Source: Rhyacophila brunnea (lineage: Eukaryota > Arthropoda > Insecta > Trichoptera > Rhyacophilidae). From it: DNA of 64,000 nt. Of the stretch, positions 57,905 to 64,000 are shown piece by piece; within the stretch, counting starts at the first letter, position 1, and each line of letters begins with the position of its first letter. The translations under genes and the position numbers were made by a program. The stretch spans positions 682,001 through 746,000 of the forward strand of contig JAGYXB010000791.1 of the NCBI GenBank assembly GCA_022495005.1. Direction: 5' to 3'. The notes below the pieces were generated by a model that was given only the letters and a program-made list of their open reading frames with translations, made no database searches and was not told the origin of the DNA.

Positions 57905-58444
57905 CAGTGTTTCCCAAAGTGTGGTACGCGTACCCCCTGGGGTACGGGAAGAATTTGGTGGGGGTATGCGCTGCACCGGGTTATGGCTACGCCTGGTGTA
58001 ACAAGCATTAATACAATATCCATGCTAGAAGGTTTATCGCATGCGGAAGAAGAGCAATTGTTGGAATTATTAGCCTCAGACGAATTCTTGCAAAATAAAT
58101 ATAAGGAGTGTACTTAATCATCATTTAGGTTGCAAGTGCAACATGTGTATCCAGTTTTAACAGAGACATTCCTGAAATACATCTTGCCTTTTCCAACTTC
58201 ATATCTATGTGAAGTTGCTTTTTCAGCATTTGTAGACATTACGTAAAAAAAAGGAACAGCCTTTTGGGTGTGGAACCGCACCTCAGATTAAAATTAATAA
58301 TCAATGAATGTTATTTTTTATAATATAACTTTTATTTATATTTTATTATGAATGAATCTTATTTTTCGTTTAATATTATTTTGTTAATGTACTACAAAAG
58401 GAATGTATAAATATATTTTGATGTCGAAAGTTTGGGGAACACTG
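57905..58444 (+). mobile_element. 540-bp hAT element nested in the 4.25-kb element
   Basis: Starts CAGTGTTTCCCAAAGTGTGG and ends GTTTGGGGAACACTG. GTCTAGAG is an exact 8-bp flank on both sides (57897-57904, 58445-58452). Carries a transposase relic. Confidence 0.92.
58030..58310 (+). pseudogene. hAT transposase C-terminal relic
   Basis: Reads GLSHAEEEQLLELLASDEFL, a stop, then VYPVLTETFLKYILPFPTSY and LCEVAFSAFVDIT-stop, and after a one-base shift KKRNSLLGVEPHLRLKLIIN. The SYLCE..FS......K.RN.L.VE..LR pattern is the hAT dimerisation domain. Stops and a frameshift make it dead. Confidence 0.78.
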
Positions 58445-58749
58445 GTCTAGAGAGCTACAATATTTATGCCGAATTCCACCGAAAAAAATGTACTTTTGAT
58501 TTACACCACCACCGTAGTGGGTGTAGTCGTTGTTTTCGCCGAATGTTTATCGTAGATTTTTGGTTTTTTCAATATTGAGGTTCCAACATATACATCGAAA
58601 ATGGACAAAAAAGTATTATTGCATTTAAATTATACACAAGCTACTCAATACAACACAGCCTAATATCTCGTTTATCGGTCTTTTGTCTATTGCACTCGGT
58701 GTACCTACACCATGGCCCCCACATCCTGAAACGGGCCCTCAGGCTAGGG

Positions 58750-59573
58750 CAGTGGTCTACAAACTGCGGCTCTTTGGCCCCTTGAGTGCGGCTCTGCCAC
58801 AGATGCTCTCTGCCATATTTGACATGGCTACAAAGAAGAAGCAAAGAAAATCGAAGAGGATAACCGTAAATGTAATGTTGAATAGACCGAGACTTCGCGT
58901 TTATTCAAAACTTAAATGGCTTACCGACCTGTATTTATGTGTCGGGAAAAATTGGCGCATTGAAATTTAGAAATATACAACTAAAAACTCGTAATTTTGT
59001 GCTAAATATTCTGTCGATGATGCAAGAAAGAAAGCAGCTGAGGAGAAGAGTCAATAAAAATAATGTTCTGTATTTAATTAGGTACTGAATAAAATCTGTC
59101 AACAAGTTAATATTGCAAGTTTTGTGGTTAGTAAAAAGATTTCCAAGAGAGGAAATCAAGAGTAAATTAAGAAATCGATTTATTGATGAGAACCTGGAAT
59201 CTTGCTTAAAATTAAATCAACAACATATGAACCTGACTTACCCAAACTTTACAAGGAGATGCAAGGCCATTATTCACATTGAGTTTGTCAGTCATTGTCA
59301 TGATTCAATTTTATGGATACCTGACTTACAATTTAATTTTTATTAATAAATTAGATCATTATTACGTATGATATTCAGTTTTATTCAGTGTACCTACCTA
59401 TAATTTAATTAGGACTTAAAACTTTAACTAAAGTTTATTAAGTAAATTAGCAGTGTACCTACTTACTACCTACGTATATAATTTAAGTTTAAGAAATTTG
59501 GCTCTCAAAAGAAATCTCAATCGTTGTACTGTTGATATTTGGCTCTATTGACTAATGAGTTTGCCGACCACTG
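58750..59573 (+). mobile_element. 824-bp hAT element nested in the 4.25-kb element
   Basis: Starts CAGTGGTCTACAAACTGCGG and ends AGTTTGCCGACCACTG. GGCTAGGG (58742-58749) and GCCTAGGG (59574-59581) form an 8-bp duplication with one change. It keeps the two ends of a transposase gene and lacks the middle, so it is an internal-deletion derivative. Confidence 0.88.
58824..59290 (+). pseudogene. Internally deleted hAT transposase relic (N- and C-terminal pieces)
   Basis: The 5' piece begins MATKKKQRKSK near 58824 and, across frame changes, shows a C-R-E-K-L-A-H stretch typical of a BED-type zinc-finger start. The 3' piece reads REEIKSKLRNRFIDENLESC, then TTYEPDLPKLYKEMQGHYSH in the next frame, a hAT C-terminal pattern. 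The catalytic middle is missing and several frame breaks are present. Confidence 0.68.
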
Positions 59574-59917
59574 GCCTAGGGTATTTGACGGGCCCCCTAT
59601 GCACCGCTTAGATTAAAGGCAGTGTGAAATACTACATTAACGTTTTTCAAATTGTGTTTTACTTCAAATTGAGGGTACTTATACAGTGAATTATTGGCGA
59701 TTTTCAATACATCTACTTTAATAATGGAGCTGTCGAGTATCGACACATAATAATCAGAAAATAAATTGGACAATTATATAAATTAAAATGTTCATTGTCA
59801 TGAAGTATAATAGCTTTTTTACTATTAAAGCTAATTTATGATGTGTGTTTATCTCACTTATCTGGTCAACCCGACACGCCAGGCCCCCCACAGCCCGGGC
59901 CCCCAGGTTAGAGCCCT

Positions 59918-61556
59918 CGTCGCTATAGTACTTGTTTTCCGAATAGACCAAATGTCGATTGTTCAGGAAACGAAAAACAAAGTTCCCTGTCTTATATTTA
60001 AATATCAGTTTATATATCAAGCACTCTGTCTCCTTTTTATGATTGCCACATTATCCAAGAAGAGATTTGATGAATAATATATTAGTATAATTCATTAAAC
60101 TAAGAGAAAATACGTTTTATTTACAAGTAAGCAATGTGGATATACGGATCATTCTCAGCGCTGGCTCCGAAAATTGGATATTCGGAACAAAACAAGGACA
60201 TTCGGAATGTAAGACCGTAGCGTATCGTTGCATGGACCACGGTATACAGTGTGGTCAAAAAGTACAAACTTAAAAACTTAATATTTATTTACGTAATTTT
60301 TAATAAATTTACTGATAGGTACATGATTTTTTGTAAATAGGTGATCAAGTTGTATCAATGATCGTTTTTACCTAATTTCATAGGTAATTATAAAATATGC
60401 CATTCACCATTTTCTGTTTACAAAATTGGGAATCAACATAAAATTATATACCTAATTATAGTTATAAAAAATCTGTATCCACAGATTTACGTAATAATAA
60501 TGTAGGTAGTAAAATTTTCCTAATTTCTATATTAAAACGGTGGCAATGATATTTTTATTGGTCACAAATAATGCTTCATTATGGATTTTAATCGAACTTG
60601 ATACAATTAAACTTATTACAAACCATATATTGCATATTAGGTATTATGTTTTATTGGCATGGAAAAAAAATAGGGGCATGTGTTATTTAATAACCATTGA
60701 TTGCGAATATTCTATCCTGAGTATAATATTATTATATAAAATATTCACTCACGAAACCAGAATTAATCTTAATAGATCGTACATTTACTAAAATATCTAT
60801 TGGATAGCCAATAGTATTATAATTATACTTAATGAAAATACAATCAAATGTACTATTCAATGGAAATCCACCAAAAAAAAAAATAGGTATTAACACACAT
60901 CTTATTAATAAATGAGATTAAATATTCGCGTACATTTTAGCATGAATAGATAAAAAGTAAATTAAAAACAGAAAAAGTTTTGATTATAGACATTAATAAT
61001 AATTATTTTTTAAGACAGTAGTTACCGAGTCACACTGTACAATTCGTATGACCGTTGGGATATTATCTCTGTTTCTCAGTACAAAATACAGTAATTTAGG
61101 TTAAAATACTTACTTCCATAACTCTGCTGTAAGTTCAGAGCGAACTGGTGATGTACCAGACAAGATTGATAACTTTAAATTTGATAAATTCACTATTTAA
61201 ACGATAGAAACTTAAAATAACACAATAGTAGTCAAAATCGCGCGCTTTGAAAGACGAAAAACAGACATCAGTCACATATGAAGTGAGCGCCATTAGAAGT
61301 AGACAGCGCTATATGAAAGCGATATGCGAGAGTGAGACCGAGCTATTTTATTTGACATTCGGAAAATAAGCACAAAGCAATCGTTGCGAAACATGGCGTA
61401 TTCGGAGTTTTTAAAAAAATATCTCTGTTTCTACATGAAAATATACAATTTTTATAAATGATTTCGGTGTAGTTAGAGAAAAGAAATATAACTGCATTAA
61501 AAAGTCGATTTTGACAAAAATGGATATTCGGAAAACAAGTACTATAGCGACGCCCT
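59918..61556. mobile_element. 1.64-kb TIR element of unassigned superfamily
   Basis: The left end CGTCGCTATAGTACTTGTTT continues to CCGAATA, and the right end (61530-61556) is the exact inverted counterpart, about 27 bp. CCCT on both sides may be a 4-bp target duplication. GGATATTCGGAA recurs near 60178 and next to the right TIR. No open frame resembles a transposase, so it looks non-autonomous. It lies in the 4.25-kb hAT element. Confidence 0.7.
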
Positions 61557-62100
61557 GTCAACCCTCCCCAGCCATGACCTATACCACTCCGGAATTCGGG
61601 TGGACACTTAGAATTTCATTAGGGAACGGGTTTCTAAAAAAACCTGACATTAGTGTTTCGAAATTTTTGTGTTAAAAATTAAAATCTAAGAAATTTTACT
61701 AAAAAGGGTGCTGGAGAATTACAAATCATTTTTTGCCGTGTTGTTTGTCTAAACCCAATGTATAGTTTATTGGCTTTCGATTTCAATGTGTAAAATCATT
61801 CTGATGATTTTCATATTTTGGGGGGGGGCAAGGCCCCCTGCCCCCCCCTGGGTGCGCTACTGACTGCCACAATCCAAAAAACGTCAAACAGAGAAAATCA
61901 GCTTTGAAGTTTTAACCTTTCGCATTTTTGTACTGTGTTTTTGAAATATGTTTAGATATTTGATGAAGTTTTGACTTGAATTTGATGACTTAGAGATATG
62001 AAATTTTCGGTACATATACTATGAACGATATACATTGAAATGTAGTAATTAACTCAAAAAACGTAAATTTAGACTTGTGGCGGTTTAGTTGCGAGGGTGC

Positions 62101-62140
62101 GATTTATTCTTTTATTAACCATCTTAATTTATTAAACATC
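62101..62140 (-). promoter_or_regulatory. Poly(A) signals of the BESS-like gene
   Basis: On the minus strand, three AATAAA hexamers follow the original stop region at 62127-62132, 62111-62116 and 62103-62108. They lie downstream of the inserted MITE and just before the family Y repeat. Confidence 0.5.
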
Positions 62141-62148
62141 TTCTAAAT

Positions 62149-62549
62149 CAGGGGTAGTCAACTTATCCCTACCGCCCACTAGTGGGCGTTCCAGTTTTCA
62201 TGGTGGGCGGTAAGGGTTTTAAAAAACATTGTCATTTATCATGAAATTCCCCGTGACAATTTAAATTTTAGAAAATACACTATTTTATCGCCCTCACATA
62301 AATTAAGTTAAGTTAACGTTAGGTACGAAATTGAAACCAAATAGCGCTATAGTGTAACCGAAAACAAAAGAGCCTCGTCCTAGAAAAGATCGCGCATCTC
62401 CCGTTATACATTTATAAATTTTGTAAAGTAAAGTTACTTCCCTACTTTATAAATCACTATTACTGTGGAACCGGTGGGTGGTTAAAACATTTTACTACTG
62501 ACAGAGATACAAAAGTGGGCGGTAGGTATAAAAACGTTGACTACCTCTG
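62149..62549. mobile_element. 401-bp hAT-like MITE inserted in the end of the BESS-like gene
   Basis: Starts CAGGGGTAGTCAACTTATCC and ends ACGTTGACTACCTCTG, with CCGCCCACTAGTGGGCG and GTGGGCGGTA blocks inside. TTCTAAAT is an exact 8-bp flank on both sides (62141-62148, 62550-62557). The right copy of the duplication lies in coding sequence of the minus-strand exon. Confidence 0.92.
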
Positions 62550-62897
62550 TTCTAAATCGTCGATTTCCTGTATTTCTAATATAGCTATTTGGATGGCACG
62601 TTTAAGTTTTCTCCTATTGCCATCAGATCGAATATTGCGTATGGTCGACGTGACAAATTTTCCAAATATCTCAGCATCCAAGTCCATTTTCAACGTGTCC
62701 TCTTTCGTCTGGTGAGTTACTTCGTCAGATTCTGTGTCAATTTTATGTTTTTTGCTCCGAGGATATCGTGGTGCAACATTTAAAGAATCTTCTTCTAATG
62801 ATAAGCTCCTTGGATTCTGTATTTTAATAATTGGCACATCGTCTTGTGCACTATGTGGACTCGGAAGGTCAATGCTGTGTTCTTCTTCTGGTAGAAG
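62541..62897 (-). CDS. Last exon of a BESS-domain protein (partial gene)
   Basis: This exon encodes about 119 residues. A stretch rich in Glu, Ser and Lys (EEDSLNVAPRYPRSKKHKID) leads to DAEIFGKFVTSTIRNIRSDG followed by NRRKLKRAIQIAILEIQE. That is the layout of a BESS motif, a ~40-residue helical protein-protein interaction module usually at the C-terminus of insect MADF-BESS transcription factors. The exon start at 62897 is set by a good splice acceptor (TTGTATTACAG on the minus strand); the open frame upstream of it is intron. The natural end has been altered: the last codons CAG AGG TAG come from the inserted MITE, while the sequence beyond the other target copy continues GAT GTT TAA. The MADF domain and upstream exons were not found. 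The family call is from motif recognition. Confidence 0.65.
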   Translation of the reverse strand, partial: LLPEEEHSIDLPSPHSAQDDVPIIKIQNPRSLSLEEDSLNVAPRYPRSKKHKIDTESDEVTHQTKEDTLKMDLDAEIFGKFVTSTIRNIRSDGNRRKLKRAIQIAILEIQEIDDLEQR

Positions 62898-63608
62898 CTG
62901 TAATACAATGTGATTTTTAATATTAATTTCATATCGACTGTAGAAAAGAAAAAGGCGTAATCCACACAAATCAAATGTTATAGGAGGCACAAAAACCGTT
63001 TTGTTTATGGTTTCCCGTTAAAGTTAAAACACAAAATAGACATAGCCTTGAAGTGCATGACAATTAATAATTTAGTTTTTATATCCCTAATATGATAGTA
63101 ATTATTGAGTTAATTAAAGAAAAACCAACAAATATGATAGTTAAGTCATTTTTCCCACATCACTTTCTTCTTCTTTTTTTAAAATTGCAAGCTAAATTTA
63201 GATAAGTAGATTCATCATTTGGAGAGAACATGTATTCAGTCGTGTAAAACGTTATAATCCAAATAAAACCGATTTTGAAAAAACTGAGGTTTACGTTCTT
63301 TTTCGTTTCTACACTCGATATCTTGCGATCAATTGAGTGTGTACTTAAGTTACCACATAAAGACTGTACTTAAGAAACCACATAAAGTTAAGTTGCAATG
63401 TCACAAGAAGAGTAATATTCCCGCTTTTGAAAGAATTTAAAACGAATTAAGGGAGTTTTTAAAAATCAAAACCCATAAGGTCTCATAATATTTCTTTGGA
63501 TTGAAAATATTTTCCAAAAGTTCAAAATACTTAATGTTCTCAAATTTTTAACTCATTGGCATCTGTGAATTTTATCAAAATCACTGCGAGAGTTACTACG
63601 TTATACAC
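62898..63608 (-). other. Probable intron and unannotated DNA upstream of the BESS exon
   Basis: AT-rich and without a readable exon on the minus strand. Presumed intron of the BESS-like gene. Confidence 0.35.
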
Positions 63609-63910
63609 CAGTGGCGAATATGGTGAGGTAGGCTATTAACATCTACAATGATCAGACAGTATTGGTTAGTTTTTAACATTCAATTAAACCCTGCGTAAAC
63701 GAAGCCATAATAAATAACTGTCAAAAAATAGTCATATATAAATATAAAATATCTAAAATTATGCAATTAAATCATACAAAAGTTTGGACATTTTATAGAT
63801 AGAAGAATATTTTTTATCTATTATGGTTTGGTTTACGGCTTAATGAATTAACCAACACCATCTGTAATAATATTAAATATTCTTAATTCAACGAAAATAA
63901 ACAAGTGTGA
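63609..63910 (+). repeat. Family X repeat, copy F
   Basis: Starts CAGTGGCGAATATGGTGAGG with TAGGCTATTAACATC, and has the inner arms AGTATTGGTTAGTTTTTAAC and ATTAACCAACACCATCTG. It is shorter than other copies, and a clear right terminus is missing. Confidence 0.6.
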
Positions 63911-64000
63911 CTATTAGTTTGATACTTGAGTTTTGAGAACACTGTGACAAGTCGTCCACGTCCTGACTTGCCGAGCTATCTATTATACTAGTCGCCCTGA

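Larger units (their letters stand above)
57608..61862. mobile_element. 4255-bp hAT element carrying nested insertions
   Basis: Starts CAGTGGCGCACCCAGG and ends CCTGGGTGCGCTACTG, with G-rich/C-rich subterminal runs on both sides. ACTGCCAC is an exact 8-bp duplication (57600-57607, 61863-61870), and the paralogue at 51735 has one copy. Its own DNA is the remainder after removing the elements at 57905-58444, 58750-59573 and 59918-61556. No transposase of its own is recognisable. Confidence 0.9.
57584..62100. repeat. Family Y MITE copy split by a 4.25-kb hAT insertion
   Basis: The left end GCACCATCGCAACTTAACTG and right end GGTTTAGTTGCGAGGGTGC are inverted repeats matching the 234-bp copy at 51724-51957. 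The body resumes at 61871 (ATCCAAAAAACGTCAAACAG), exactly where 51739 continues without a gap. GATATTTC/GATTTATT flanks are only weakly alike. Confidence 0.7.

Noticed and set aside
62898..62990. Extending the BESS-like coding region to 62990
   Set aside because: The extra 31 residues read through a TTGTATTACAG splice acceptor and begin at GTG; they are best explained as intron.
1..64000. Bacterial or viral sequence, CRISPR array, operon or rRNA
   Set aside because: No long dense coding, no regularly spaced short repeats, no rRNA signature and no readable viral gene were found on either strand.

Overview
This is AT-rich eukaryotic nuclear DNA, almost certainly from an insect. The support is a run of TTAGG, the arthropod telomere unit, at 36193-36227, together with mariner, hAT, TTAA-type and PIF/Harbinger-like DNA transposons, tRNA-derived SINEs and RTE-like retrotransposon tails. 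The BESS-like exon at the right edge and the general sequence texture suggest a sap-sucking hemipteran, perhaps an aphid. That last step is inference. There is no operon, CRISPR array, rRNA or convincing functional tRNA.

The window is gene-poor. The only credible host-gene piece is the last exon of a BESS-domain protein on the minus strand (62541-62897); its upstream exons were not found here. Almost everything else that can be explained is transposable-element DNA, much of it nested, and many insertions can be dated relative to one another from target-site duplications (TSDs).

Layout. 1-6642: three neighbouring copies of one ~1.7-kb repeat unit (inverted, direct, direct), each bounded by TTAA; one copy holds a 157-bp Harbinger-like MITE and another a 1.39-kb TTAA-flanked foldback element. 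7.0-15.2 kb: three 3' ends of one RTE-like element, hAT-like elements, a SINE inside a hAT copy, and a half foldback element. 15.2-29 kb: TTAA MITEs, SINEs, decayed hAT copies, a 340-bp Harbinger-like MITE, and long stretches with nothing recognisable. 29.9-33.6 kb: a hAT-like MITE broken by a second hAT-like element and by a 2.4-kb candidate solo LTR. 33.6-45 kb: SINEs, a perfect foldback element with the TTAGG tract in its loop, and hAT relics with transposase C-termini. 45.5-47.4 kb: a reverse-transcriptase tail and a nearly intact mariner with one frameshift. 48.9-56.7 kb: a hAT MITE, dispersed repeats and TTAA MITEs. 57.6-62.1 kb: a layered nest in which a 4.25-kb hAT element sits in an older MITE and itself carries two further hAT elements and an unclassified element. 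62.1-63.0 kb: the BESS exon, whose stop codon now comes from a hAT MITE inserted at its last codons.

There is no interacting gene system here. The parts are related by insertion history. The most informative observations are the stop-codon replacement, the TTAGG foldback element, the TTAA-bounded unit array, and the several insertions for which an empty paralogous site lies in the same window.
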